A DNA stretch of 64,000 bases from Atrina japonica (taxonomy: Eukaryota; Mollusca; Bivalvia; Pterioida; Pinnidae). The notes beneath the pieces were generated by a model. It was not told the DNA's origin, did no database searches, and saw nothing but the letters and a program-made list of their open reading frames with translations. This document shows positions 33,491 to 46,205 of this stretch, piece after piece. Made by a program: the position numbers and the translations under genes. Position 1 is the first letter of the stretch. Each line of letters starts with the position of its first letter. The stretch spans positions 272,501 to 336,500 of the forward strand of contig BROG01000398.1 of assembly GCA_030159075.1 (NCBI GenBank), in the 5' to 3' direction.

Positions 33491-35685
33491 ATCCTCATTT
33501 TTGTTAATCACTTAAAGGGAGTATGAGTTATCTCCCATTATGTCACTCACATGGTCCTGACCAGGTGTGTTTTATATCGCATTGACATTTAAATGAATTA
33601 CATAATTTAGGTATACGTATACCTTTACCTGAGAGATGACAAAAAAATTAATACAGTACTTATCAGTTTATTACAGAACAGACAAGATAATTCATTTTAT
33701 ATTAATTTATTGGTTTTGCATTTGTAATAGATATGTCACTGATTGTAAAAAATAACATGTTTGTTATAATTCTATATTGTATAATGATGAAAAATAAAAA
33801 TTAAAAATATATATATATATATATATATATTTTTTCAGTTAAAGTTTCCATAACCATTTTATGATTATCTCTCTCTCTCTTCCCTCCTCCATGATATCAA
33901 AAGGTTGGAGTAATTTTCCAGTCTCCCCGCATGAGATCGTTGTAGCGAAAGGATTCAACGAGAGTGTAGCTCGAGTTGAATCCATCCGCTACAACGATCA
34001 AGTGCAGTCTGATGATACAGATAGAAACATTTGTGTGGTTTTGTTTTTATTACATGTCCCTCATTTATCTATATGTTTACACAAATTTAAAATTGATTCT
34101 GGTTTTAACGACATTGGATGACATTAATGCTATCTAGAAAAGTAGCTCCTGCGAAATCTCTGTATCCAGCTATGTGCAATATGACATTATGTATTGCACA
34201 GGTGTATTGAACTCTGTATTGTAACTATATGATTACAAATGCATGTAATAAGTTGTTTTATTACTCTCAGGCATTAGACGCACCAAACCGGTGATAGAGT
34301 CTAACATAGGATGTACATATGATCAATATAAGGACATGCAAATATCCTTTATAGTAATCTTAAACTTTAATTTGATAATTGATATCCATAGTAAATGTGT
34401 AAAATAAATCGAAAACCAAATCAGCGTTATTCAAGACTTTCAGGCTTTATATGTCGCCGAGCGAATGAATTGAAAATTTTATATATAGATGCATGAATAA
34501 AATAGAGATATAAATATATAAATAATTTGATATAGAATGAAGAAATATATATTGATCATTATACATGTTTATTGAAATTAATTTCAGAAAACACAACGAA
34601 AATAATTTAATAAAGTACAAAATAAAAAAATGTATCTTTGATATTTTTACTTGTTTGTCATTAACATTTATTTATTTTCATTTATACATAATTTGAAAAT
34701 CTTGTAGGCAAATGAGTTGCAATCAATCGTATAAAACATTTCAACGCCTTAGTGGGAAAAAGCTTCCCGAAGTTTTTGCAATGTATAGTTTCAAATGCAA
34801 AGGGTGAAAGTTATTTTAAAAATTGAAAGTTAAAAGCAGGCCCATTGATTGGCATCTTCAAGTTAAAATATATATATAAATACATGTAGTCATGGCAATC
34901 TTTCAAATAATAGCAAACAGGAAATGCCATGTTTAACTATTTGTAGTATTATGGACAGATTATCTATCATGTAAGTAGCAATGCTACAGTTTGTTGTGTT
35001 CAGTACACAGAACATGCATTTTCAAACTGAAAATGGAAAAATGAAATCGTCCTTCAATTATTAAATGATTTTGATGAATTAAAAGGTCAATGTTTGAACT
35101 TTTTATATATATGCGCCTAAATATTGACAAATTATTAGTAAATTATAATCTGAGAGTAGATTTAATCAAAAGAGAAAATTCTGAAGCCTTGAAACTTTAG
35201 AGAATCATATTGATTTTTAATGTACATTTTTTTTCAAACGTAAAAGGAAAAGTTACCTCATCATTGGATTTCAAATTTAAAAGTATGATTAAAAGGATAA
35301 GATTTTGAACTTTCTAACCATTTGTGCCTTAATAAAAAATAATCATAAGTAAAATACAGAAAAGTAGGGACAATATCAGGATATGAGAAATTTCCAAAGC
35401 AATAACAGCGTAAACTTTAGTGACTGACTTGTACATATTTCAAACAAAAATGGAAAAGTGATCCAATTCTTCAAACTCAGAATGAGAAACATGACTGCAT
35501 AGGTTATAGTTTTAACTTTATCACCTTATGAGTCCGAATATTTTGAAATAATAAATAAACGAGAAAATTGACTTTAAGTGAAATTTTCCTTCTTTGTCTT
35601 CGGTAAATTTTCAGGTAACACTCAGGTAAAAATTCCGTGTATGCGCAGTTCGTAATGAAGTAAGCTGGCCATGGTAAAAATGCTA
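33491..35685. other. Unique AT-rich sequence, no gene seen
   Basis: It contains a short (AT)n run at about 33806-33830, a notable hairpin at 33935-33999, and otherwise low-complexity AT-rich DNA. No gene is seen. Confidence 0.45.
33935..33999. other. 65-bp near-perfect hairpin
   Basis: GATCGTTGTAGCG is mirrored exactly by CGCTACAACGATC, and the next GGATTCAAC by GTTGAATCC. They are separated by a 3x3 internal loop, with a 15-base apical loop. The size and shape resemble a microRNA precursor or transposon tip. It is less AT-rich than its surroundings. No known family is recognised. Confidence 0.6.
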
Positions 35686-35689
35686 TGCA

Positions 35690-36330
35690 GAAGAAAAAAT
35701 AAGCGATGTAGAAATGTCCAGGGGGGAAAAGATAAGCAAAGATAGAAATGTTTGGGGAAGAAAAAATGAGCAATGTAGTAATGTTTGGGGAAGATAAGAT
35801 AAGCAATGTAGAAATGTTTGGGGAAGATAAGATAAGCAATGTAGGAATGTTGGGGAGGCAAGCTTAGCAATGTAAAAAAAATTATAAGCAAAGTAGATAT
35901 GTTGTGTAGAAGAAAAGATAAGCAATGTAGAAATATTTGGGGAAGAAAAGATAAGCAATGTAGAAATGATAGGGGAAGAAAAGATAAGCAATGTAGAAAT
36001 GTTAGGTGAAGAAAAGATAAGCAATGTAGAAATGTTTGAGGAAGAAAAGATAAGCAATGTGGAAATGGTTGGGGAAGAAAAGATAAGCAATGTAGAAATG
36101 TTAGGGGAAGAAAAGATAAGCAATGTAGAAATGTTTGGGGAAGAAAAGATAAGCAATGTAGAAATGTTTGGGGAAGAAAAGATAAGCAATGTAGAAATGT
36201 TTGGGGAAGAAAAGATAAGAAATGTAGAAATGTTAGGGGAAGAAAAGATAAGCAATGTAGAAATGTGGCATGGGGGAGAATAGGTGAGCAGTGTAGAAAT
36301 GTTGTGGGAAGAAAAGATAGGCAATTTAGA
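35690..36330. repeat. 33-bp minisatellite, third block
   Basis: About 19 copies. 35930-36270 is highly uniform: AAGATAAGCAATGTAGAAAT every 33 bases. It is the same family as the blocks at 25190 and 32581 but lies 2.2 kb further on, beyond unrelated sequence. Both strands are open in this phase (Glu/Lys-rich on plus, Ser/Phe/Leu-rich on minus); I regard these as artefacts. Confidence 0.93.
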
Positions 36331-37485
36331 AAAGTGAACATCAGAGAGAGAAAAGTGAACATCAGAGAGAGAAAATACAACAAAACAACAAAAACCATTA
36401 ATTACAGTATTATATTGTCGTCAATGTATTTTGTAACTGTATAAATACAAAAGATTTATTATAAATTAACTGTGGAGAAAAATGGCAAAAATTTGCACAT
36501 ATTCTATCAGTAGTCAATTTTCTTATTTAATGCCAATCATTCACACAGAAGCCTGCAATAACAATCATGTAGGTGATGAATTTATATTACAAAGAACAGA
36601 CATCAAAAAGACTTTACCTGAAGGTTTCTCATAGAGTCTGTATATCTTCTTGTTTTATACACAATGCTTCAGCACATACAGATATCTATATATTACATTT
36701 ATTGTCCACTTGATGTTAGGAAATATCATACCTCTTTATAATTTCAAAACTGTATGGCACACTTTGAATTTCATAGCATTATTTAAAAAAATATAGTGCT
36801 AGTCAAAACTTGATAGCATAAGTCAAAAGTCAAAACATCATAGCCCAAGTCAAAACTTTTAAGCACAAGACAAATTTTTGTGAAACAAGTCCAAACCATA
36901 TAGCACAAATCAAAACTTCAAAGCACCAGTAAAACCCTTATAGCACAAGAGATTGTGAATTGCATTCAACAAATGATGTTTTAGAATCCAAATACAAAAT
37001 TACATCTGCCTATGGTATGATTAAACTTACAATCCTATAAAAGAATTGAAACTACTCAATATTGTATGATAGTTAAATCAATATAACCATCATCTTATAT
37101 GGAGTATAAAAGACAAGTAATTAACACAATGATTTCTGAAGACCCCAAAAAGTGCATACTCAGGTGACCATTAAAGTCCATGGACCTTTTGCTTTTCTTT
37201 TTGATTGGTGATTGTTGTTCCACATTGTCACCCTGACTTAGAGTTCATTTTCAGTAGGATTGGCTAAAGTCATCATTCACCTTCTCTCCATTCCAAATAT
37301 TCAATGAAGTTGAAGTCATTTTGGAAATAGATGACTGTTGTTAAGAGGTCAAATTATGTACAAAGATCTTTTTCCGCTGTCCATTCATCAGTCAGTTAGT
37401 AATTCCATTACAAAACTGTAATTTCTGTCAAACTCAATCTCTGTTGTCTAAGAATATCAACCATGAATCAAGGTTGAAATTTACA
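36331..37485. other. Unique sequence with a degenerate CAAAAC repeat
   Basis: 36795-36955 holds about seven degenerate copies of a 20-25-bp unit around TAGCACAAGTCAAAAC. The remainder is AT-rich with no gene seen. Confidence 0.5.
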
Positions 37486-37489
37486 TGTA

Positions 37490-38440
37490 GAGTGAGCAGT
37501 GAAAACAACAGATGTGTAGAAGTTGTAATGTAAGTGTAGACTGGGCAGTGAAAAACAACAGCTTTGTATAGAAGTTGTAATGTAACTATAGACTGGGCAG
37601 TGAAAACAACAGCTATATATAGAAGTTGTAATGTAACTGTAGACTGGGCAGTGAAAACAACAGCTATATATAGAAGTTGTAATGTAACTGTAGACTGGGC
37701 AGTGAAAACAACAGCTATATATAGAAGTTGTAATGTAACTGTAGACTGGGCAGTGAAAACAACAGCTATATATAGAAGTTGTAATGTAACTGTAGACTGG
37801 GCAGTGAAAACAACAGCTATATATAGAAGTTGTAATGTAACTATAGACTGGGCAGTGAAAACAACAGCTATATACAGAAGTTGTAATGTAACTATAGACT
37901 GGGCAGTGAAAACAACAGCTATATATAGAAGTTGTAATGTAACTGTAGAATGAGCAGTGAAAACAACAGATGTGTAGAAGTTGTAATGTAACTGTAGACT
38001 GGGCAGTGAAAACAACAGCTATATATAGAAGTTGTAATGTAACTGTAGACTGGGCAGTAAAAACAATAGCTATATATAGAAGTTGTAATATAACTGTAGA
38101 CTGGGCAGTGAAAACAACAGCTATATATAGAAGTTGTAATGTAACTGTAGAATGGGCAGTAAAAACAACAGCTATATATAGAAGTTGTAATGTAACTATA
38201 GACTGGGCAGTGAAAACAACAGCTATATATAGAAGTTGTAATGTAACTGTAGAATGGGCAGTGAAAACAACAGCTATATATAGAAGTTGTAATGTAACTA
38301 TAGACTGGGCAGTGAAAACAACAGCTATATATAGAAGTTGTAATGTAACTGTAGAATGGGCAGTGAAAACAACAGCTATATATAGAAGTTGTAATGTAAC
38401 TGTAGACTGGGCAGTGAAAACAACAGTTATATATACAGAT
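37490..38440. repeat. 51-bp minisatellite (block A)
   Basis: About 18 copies of a 51-bp unit (GTAGACTGGGCAGTGAAAAC and GCTATATATAGAAGTTGTAA). Being a multiple of three, it leaves long frames open on both strands, up to 337 codons on minus and 173 on plus. These lack any non-repeat domain and are not reported as genes. Confidence 0.95.
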
Positions 38441-38920
38441 GGTGGAAGTTGGATAAAAATGAAGGAAAAATTTAAGTTCATCTCACGCTAATGGCTATAA
38501 AGTTAAATGGAAATAGAGACCATATAATTGCATCATGCCTATTTTATTTATAGGGTATTTCTTTACATAAGTAACTGAGTGATCTCAAAAGAAATTGTGT
38601 ATTCCAAAAAAACTTGTTGAAGTTTGCTGTAATATGTCTGTTATACAATAATAATGCTGTTAAAGGGAGGTAATTAGAAAATAAACAAAACAGAGATGAA
38701 ATAATAATAATCTGAATGATAGATCACAGAAAAATATCAACAAGTCTAGACAGGTAGGTCAAATTCCCCACTTCCTGTAACTTCTAAACAATTAGTATGA
38801 GGTGGACTTCAGTTTTCTAATTTTATTGATTTTGTCTGCTGTTACCAATCCCTGTCTTTTGATATCGATATTATAGATTGAGACCCTTGTTGTAAATGTT
38901 TTGATCTCATATTTTGATTT
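38441..38920. other. Unique AT-rich sequence, no gene seen
   Basis: Nothing is recognised. Confidence 0.4.
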
Positions 38921-38924
38921 AATG

Positions 38925-39900
38925 GATTTCTCACTTCTCTGAGTTTAATGATGTAATTGGCAGATTTCTCACTTCCAAGTTTGATGATGTAGTTGGCAGA
39001 TTTCTCACTCCTCTGAGTTTGATGATGTAGTTGGCAGATTTCTCACTCCTCTGAGTTTGATGATATAGTTGGCAGATTTCTCACTTCTGAGTTTGATGAT
39101 GTACTTGGTACATTTTTTACTTCTGAGTTTGATGGTGTACTTGGTAGATTTTTCACTTCTGACTTTGATGATGAAGTTGGCAGATTTCTCACTTTTTATA
39201 AGTTGGATACTGTAGTTTGCAGATTTTTAACTTCTCTTTATTTTCATGATGTAGTTGGCAGATTTCTCATTTCTCTTTATTTTCATGATGTAGTTGGCAG
39301 ATTTCTCATTTCTCTTTATTTTCATGATGTAGTTTATTTTTCACTTCTCTTTATTTTTATGGTGTAGTTGGCAGATTTCTCACTTCTCTTTATTTTCATG
39401 ATGTAGTTGGCAGATTTTTCACTTCTCTTTATTTTTATGGTGTAGTTGGCAGATTTCTCATTTCTCTTTATTTTCATGATGTAGTTGGCAGATTTTTCAC
39501 TTCTCTTTATTTTCATGATGTAGTTGGCAGATTTTTCACTTCTCTTTATTTTCATGATGTAGTTGGCAGATTTCTCATTTCTCTTTATTTTCATGATGTA
39601 GTTGGCAGATTTTTCACTTCTCTTTATTTTCATGATGTAGTTGGCAGATTTTTCACTTCTCTTTATTTTCATGATGTAGTTGGCAGATTTTTCACTTCTG
39701 TTTATTTTCATGGTGTAGTTGGCAGATTTCACATTTCTCTTTATTTTCATGATGTAGTTGGCAGATTTTTCACTTCTCTTTATTTTCATGATGTAGTTGG
39801 CAAATTTTTCACTTCTCTTTATTTTCATGGTGTAGTTGGCAGATTTCTCACTTCTGTTTATTTTCATGGTGTAGTTGGCAGATTTCTCACTAAGTTTTTT
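38925..39900. repeat. 39-bp minisatellite
   Basis: About 25 copies. The left part (38925-39200) has diverged units with TGAGTTTGATGATGTAGTTG; the right part (39230-39895) is a regular 39-bp unit with TTTTCATGATGTAGTTGGCA. The 177-codon minus-strand Lys-rich frame is an artefact of the 13-codon period. Confidence 0.93.
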
Positions 39901-39949
39901 TTCATGGTGAAAACTTATTTCTCATGATCAGGATATTCTCATTGTGATC

Positions 39950-40258
39950 AGATTTTACTCAGATGATGCTTAGCCCCAGATTTTACTCAGATGATACTTA
40001 GCCCCAGATTTTACTCAGATGATGCTTAGCCCCAGATTTTACTCAGATGATGCTTAGCCCAGATTTTACTCAGATGATACTTAGCCCCAGATTTTACTCA
40101 GATGATGCTTAGCCCCAGATTTTACTCAGATAATGCTTAGCCCCAGATTTTACTCAGATGATGCTTAGCCCCAGATTATACTCAGATGATACTTAGCTAC
40201 AGATTTTACTCAGATGATGCTTAGCCCCAGATTTTACTCAGATGATGCTTAGCCCCAT
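39950..40258. repeat. 28-bp minisatellite
   Basis: About 11 copies of AGATTTTACTCAGATGATGC plus TTAGCCCC, very uniform. Confidence 0.95.
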
Positions 40259-41025
40259 TTGGCCTCGTGTTATGTCTTCTTTTTGCATTTTATGATGTAC
40301 ATTAGCTCCGTAAATTTGCAGTAAAAAAGGTTTCATCTCATAAAATGTCAGACGGAGCTTGTACACTTGTGCAAGTAGTGATAAACGCCTAATTAAAGTA
40401 ATACGCTTTTATGATAACAATAATTATATCATAACTCTATTTTCTTTAATGTAAGAATAAATATTTTCCACACCTGGTACAAGTTGTTTTATATCTCGTA
40501 ACCTTAACAACTTTTATGATGAAATGAACTAATTACCATTTTGTGTATTGATGGAAATGCCACTGAGGTGCATCACATAGAACGGCTGTGCTAATAAATA
40601 CTCAATGACACAATTTATGATCATAAAAACGGCATCACTTGATTCTTTTAAAAGCACTCTGAATACAAATACGCACACATGAAGTGTATCAAAAACATAA
40701 AAAAGAAAATGGAAACTATTTATATTGACAAGGTCATCGTAACTTTTCTTGAGATAGATCTTCGGCTGTAGACATAAAACTGACAATTTTACTGAATAGC
40801 TCTGAAAAAACAGATATTGACTTCCCTTTTTTTACATATTTATTTGGTCAATCAACCAATTGATTTACACAAATTATATCATTCTAAAACACCGTTGTCT
40901 GTCTGTGATTATAGCCAAAATGTCAAGGTCATTCACACTGAAACAAAAAGGCTATAATTCAGTCTGGTGGGTACAAACTTTGTGACAGATTAACAGATTT
41001 TATCTGGAAGTCATAGCGTTACTTA
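40259..41025. other. Unique sequence, no gene seen
   Basis: It contains a short AATGTCAAGGTCATTC motif near 40918, similar to dispersed repeats at 50200 and 53530. Nothing else is recognised. Confidence 0.4.
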
Positions 41026-41029
41026 AAAA

Positions 41030-42475
41030 GGAGGGGTGTACAGTATGATAACTCTAAAGGTGATACACAACACAATGACAAGGATGGGTATACAGTATGT
41101 AAACTCTGAAGGTGATACACCACAATGACAAGGAGGGGTATACAGTATGTAACTCTGAAAGGTGATACACCACAACTACAAGGAGGGATGTACAGTATGA
41201 TAACTCTGAAAGGTGATATACAAGGAGGGGTATATGTATGATAACTCTGAAAGGTGATACACCACAACTACAAGGAGGGGTATACAGTATGATAACTCTG
41301 AAAGGTGATGACACCACAATGACTGTATACAGTATGTAACTCTGAAAGGTGATACACAACACAATGACACAGTATGATAACTCTGAAAGGTGATACACCA
41401 CAACTACAAGGAGGGGTATACAGTATGATAACTCTGAAAGGTGATACACCACAACTACAAGGAGGGGTGGGGTGTACAGTATGATAACTCTGAAAGGTGA
41501 TACACCACAACTACAAGGAGGGGTATACAGTATGATAACTCTGAAAGGTGATACACCACAACTACAAGGAGGGGTATACAGTATGATAACTCTGAAAGGT
41601 GATACACCACAACTACAAGGAGGGGTATACAGTATGATAACTCTGAAAGGTGATACACCACAACTACAAGGAGGGGTATACAGTATGATAACTCTGAAAG
41701 GTGATACACCACAATGACAAAGGAGGGGTATACAGTATGATAACTCTGAAAGGTGATACACAACACAATGACAAAGGAGGGGTATACAGTATGATAACTC
41801 TGAAAGGTGATACACCACAACTACAAGGAGGGGTATACAGTATGATAACTCTGAAAGGTGATACACCACAACTACAAGGAGGGATGTACAGTATGATAAC
41901 TCTGAAAGGTGATACACCACAACTACAAGGAGGGGTATACAGTATGATAACTCTGAAAGGTGATACACCACAACTACAAGGAGGGGTATACAGTATGATA
42001 ACTCTGAAAGGTGATACACCACAACTAGTAGGAGGGGTATACAGTATGATAACTCTGAAAGGTGATACACCACAACTACAAGGAGGGGTATACAGTATGA
42101 TAACTCTGAAAGGTGATACACCACAATGACAAGGAGGGGTATACAGTATGTCTGAAAGGTGATACACAACACAATGACAAAGGAGGGGGTATACAGTATG
42201 ATAACTCTGAAAGGTGATACACCAACAACTACAGGGGTATACAGTATGATAACTCTAAAAGGTGATACACCACAACTACAAGGAGGGATGTACAGTATGA
42301 TAACTCTGAAAGGTCTTTACACCACAACGACAAGGAGGGGTATACAGTATGATAACTCTGAAAGGTGATACACCACAATGACAAGGAGGGGTATACAGTA
42401 TGTAACTCTGAAAGGTGATACACCACAACATTAAGGAGGGGTATCCAATGCCATAAATCTGAAAGGTGATACACA
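41030..42475. repeat. 51-bp minisatellite (block B)
   Basis: About 28 copies of a 51-bp unit (AAGGAGGGGTATACAGTATG and ATAACTCTGAAAGGTGATAC). Sequence variants CAACTACAAGG and CAATGACAAGG mark sub-blocks. It leaves frames open on both strands (372 codons on minus, 142 on plus), all repeat-only. Confidence 0.95.
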
Positions 42476-42479
42476 GCAT

Positions 42480-43380
42480 GTACAAACACCAATGTACAAT
42501 ATTATATCGTAACTGGTGATAATCTACTTGAGTGTTAACAGATCTCTTTGTTTTGTTACAAATGACTTCAAGTTTTAGCAGTTAGTTTGTAAAACATTTT
42601 TTTTTTTACAATAACAGAGTATATCTCGTTAAGTGGATAATTAAGTCATGTCAGTATTTGCATTAGAGTAAATATCCTTTGCCATGCTTACATATATTTA
42701 CTGTTGCTGTAAATCAAATGCGAAACAATGCTTTACTTTCACTTTAAGTGAATGTTGCTCAGATTGTGAATAAATTGTGAAGAAAATGAAATGAAAGACA
42801 AAGAATAAATATTAATATAGGCCTATTGGTGTCTTGAATTTAATTTAATGATATTTTTAAATATGTTATGACAAAAAGTGTATTTAAGGTGAATTATTGT
42901 CTGTTTAAGTCAACATGAAACTTATTTGTTTATAAGAACTCCACTAACAAGCACTTCATATGATTGTGGCTACCATTTTTACTAATGGCTCAAATAACTC
43001 AAATCTGTATATAGAAATACATGAGATATCTAAGGATGATTTTGACACAGTATCATTATCAATGGGATCAAATGTCAAGGCTACAGTTTTTTGTAAACTT
43101 CTTCTTCAGAATAACCAATTGTTCAGTTTTAACCAAACTCAGGTATCATTAAGGCCCATTTGCCCTCTTGTACTTTTTGTAAATGAAATAGATTACAATG
43201 AATAATGTTATGGGTCAGAATTACCCTAAAGTATGCCAGCAAAAATCAAGAACACAGTAAAATAAAATAAATTTTACTAACAATACCAAAGTGAAAACTT
43301 AATCTAAATGATTGTTTACAATGATAAAAGTCACAACTCACAATATCCATTGTTCAGTTCCAATAACCAGAGATCCACTC
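42480..43380. other. Mostly unique AT-rich sequence with one ORF
   Basis: It contains the candidate exon at 42960-43205, discussed separately. Nothing else is recognised. Confidence 0.4.
42960..43205 (+). CDS. Unrecognised 81-codon ORF, possible exon
   Basis: The frame is mixed in composition rather than low-complexity, with residues such as IYIEIHEISKDD absent from the surrounding repeats. At about 43140 the sequence CTCAG followed by GTATCA could be a splice donor, after which the text GGCCCATTTGCCCTCTTGTA resembles a dispersed mollusc repeat. No domain is recognised. This may equally be chance; the call is weak. Confidence 0.15.
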   Translation: MIVATIFTNGSNNSNLYIEIHEISKDDFDTVSLSMGSNVKATVFCKLLLQNNQLFSFNQTQVSLRPICPLVLFVNEIDYNE

Positions 43381-43690
43381 AAATACACATATTAATTCCA
43401 ATCCAAACCTAATATTAAAAGAGGTCCACTAGAATACTTATATAAATTCTAATCCAAACATAATATTAAAAGAGGTCCACTAGAATACTTATATAAATTC
43501 CAATCCAAACATGATATTAAAAGAGGTCCACTAGAATACTTATATAAATTCCAATCCAAACATGATATTGTGGTCCACTAGAATACTTATATAAATTCCA
43601 ATCCAAACATGATATTAAAAGAGGTCCACTAGAATACTTATATAAATTCCAATTCAAACATGATATTAGAAGAGATCCATTTGAATACAC
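43381..43690. repeat. 51-bp minisatellite (block C)
   Basis: About six copies of a 51-bp unit (AAAAGAGGTCCACTAGAATA and CCAATCCAAACATGATATT), with GAGGTCCACT at 43421, 43472 and 43523. Its sequence is unrelated to blocks A and B. Confidence 0.9.
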
Positions 43691-43969
43691 AATAAATTCC
43701 AATTAGTATGTAATATTGATGTACATTACTTTCGTATAACTTCAAATATATTAGATGTGGTCTGCTTTATATAACTTGGTCTTAAAAAATAGTATCAGGT
43801 ACGGCCCTTGTTCTGAACTGATGATGACATAGTAAGAATGACCTTGAAACAAACAATAAGAAGTAATATTTCACAAAGGTCCAGATGTACTAAGTTCAAC
43901 AATTACATATAATAAGTAAACAAGCACCCATCAACCCTCATAACAATAAACTGCAACATATATAGCTGA

Positions 43970-46205
43970 TTCAGTAGCAGCATGACCTTGAGATAAAGTT
44001 GGTAGCAACATGACCTTTAGATAGAGATGATATCAGCATGACCTTGAGATAGAAATGATATCAACATGACCTTGAGATAAAATGATATCAGCATGACCTT
44101 GAGATAAAGATGATAGCAACATGACCTTGAGATAAAGATGATAGCAACATGACCTTGAGATAAAGATGGTAATAATATGAACTGGAAATAAGGATGTTAA
44201 CAACATACACTGGGGATGAGAATGTTAACATTACCTGGGAATAAGGATGTTAACACCATACATTAGGGATAAGAATGTTAACAATATACACTGGGGATGA
44301 AGATGTTAACATCATCACCTGTGAATAAGAATGTTAACATCATCACCGGGGAATAAGGATGTTAACACCATACACTAGGAATAAGAATGTTAACAATATA
44401 CACTGGGGATGAAGATGTTAACATCATCACCTGGGAATAAAAATGTTAACAACATACACTTGGGATATCGATATTAACAACATACACTGGGGATAAGGAT
44501 GTTAAGATCATCACCTGGGAATAAGGATGTTAACAATATACACTGGGGGTAAGGATGTTAACATCATCACCTGGGAATCAGGATGTTAAAAACATACACT
44601 GGGGGTAAGGATGTTAACATCATGCACAAGGGATAAGAAGGTAGCAAAAAAATATTCATCATCTTGATATAAAGATGACAGCAACATGACTTTCAGATAA
44701 GGATGATAGAAAAATCATCTTGAATAAAGATGACAGCAACATGATTATGGATACAGGTATAGCAACATGACATGGGTATAAGGGTGTAACAACATGGCCT
44801 GGGGATAAGGGTGTAACAACATGACTAAGAATAAGGATGTAACAACATGACTGAGGATAAGGGTGTGGCAACATGACTAACAATAAGGATATAACAACAT
44901 GACTGAGGATAAGGGTGTGGCAACATGACTGAGGATAAGAATGTAACAACATGACTGAGGATAAGGGTGTGGCAACATAACTGAGGATAAGAATGTAACA
45001 ACATGACTGAAGATAAGGATGTGGCAACATGACTAGGAATAAGGATATAACAACATGATTGAGGATAAGGGTGTAACAACATGACTAAGAATAAGGATGT
45101 AACAACATAACTGAGGATAAGGGTATGGCAACATGACTGAGGATAAGGATGTAACAACATGACTCAAGATAAGGGTGTGGCAACATGACTAAGAATAAGG
45201 ATGTAACAACATGATTGAGGATAAGGGTGTAACAACATGACTAAGAATAAGGATGTAACAACATAACTGAGGATAAGGGTATGGCAACATGACTGAGGAT
45301 AAGGATGTAACAACATGACTCAAGATAAGGGTGTGGCAACATGACTAAGAATAAGGATGTAACAACATGATTGAGGATAAGGGTGTAACAACATGACTAA
45401 GAATAAGGACGTAACAACTTGACTGAGGATAAGGGTGTGGCAACATGACTGAGGATAAGGATGTAACAACATGACTGAAGATAAGGGTGTGGCAACATGA
45501 TCAAGAATAAGGATGTAACAACATGACTAAGAATAAGGATGTAACAACATGACTGAGGATCAGTGTATGGCATTATGACTGAGTATAAGTATAAGGGTGA
45601 CTGAACAACAACATGACTGACTGTAACAATGACTGAGGATGTAACAATGACATGAGGATAAGGGTGTAACAGGATAAGGGGGTGTAATAACATGACTCAG
45701 GAGGATCAACATGTGAGTATAAGGGTGTGGCAACATGACTGAGGATAAGGGTGTAACAACATGACTGAGGATAAGGGTGTAACAACATGACTGAGGATCA
45801 GTGTATGGCAACATGACTGAGTATAAGGGTGTAGCAACATGACTGAGGATAAGGGTGTAACAACATGACTGAGAGTATATAAGGGATCAGTGTAAACAAC
45901 TGAGTATAAGGGTGTAGCAACATGACTGAGGATAAGGGTGTAACAACATGACTGAGGATAAGGGTGTAACAACATGACAGAGGATCAGTGTATGGCAACA
46001 TGACTGAGGATAAGGGTGTAGCCACATGACTGAGGATAAGGATGTAATAACCTGACTGAGGATAAAGGTGTAGCAACATGACCTAGGGATAAGGATGTAG
46101 CAATATTACTTTGAGATAAGAATGACAGCATTATGATCTGTGGCAAAGGAGAGTAGCAATATGACTTAGACATAAGGATTTAGCAACATTACTTCAGGTT
46201 AAGAA
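43970..46205. repeat. 26-28-bp minisatellite cluster of three related units
   Basis: Three successive blocks share an AACATGAC/GATAAGGATG theme. About 43975-44180 uses AGCAACATGACCTTGAGATA. About 44180-44640 uses GGGAATAAGGATGTTAACA. About 44690-46130 uses AACATGACTGAGGATAAGGG with a 26-bp period. The change of unit along one tract suggests successive expansions from diverging copies. A duplicated run of several units is visible at about 45045-45190 and again at 45210-45360. Confidence 0.88.

Noticed and set aside
35504..36398. Minus-strand frames of 213 and 258 codons and a plus-strand 105-codon frame
   Set aside because: They follow the 33-bp minisatellite exactly and continue only a few codons beyond it.
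37434..38491. Long open frames of 129-337 codons on both strands
   Set aside because: They consist only of a 17-codon repeat from the 51-bp array, are open on both strands at once, and have no unique domain, so they are artefacts of unit length.
39334..39867. 177-codon Lys-rich minus-strand frame
   Set aside because: It is a 13-codon periodic translation of the 39-bp array with no flanking coding sequence.
41019..42492. Open frames up to 372 codons on the minus strand and 142 on plus
   Set aside because: Same cause: a 51-bp tandem unit without stop codons in several frames.
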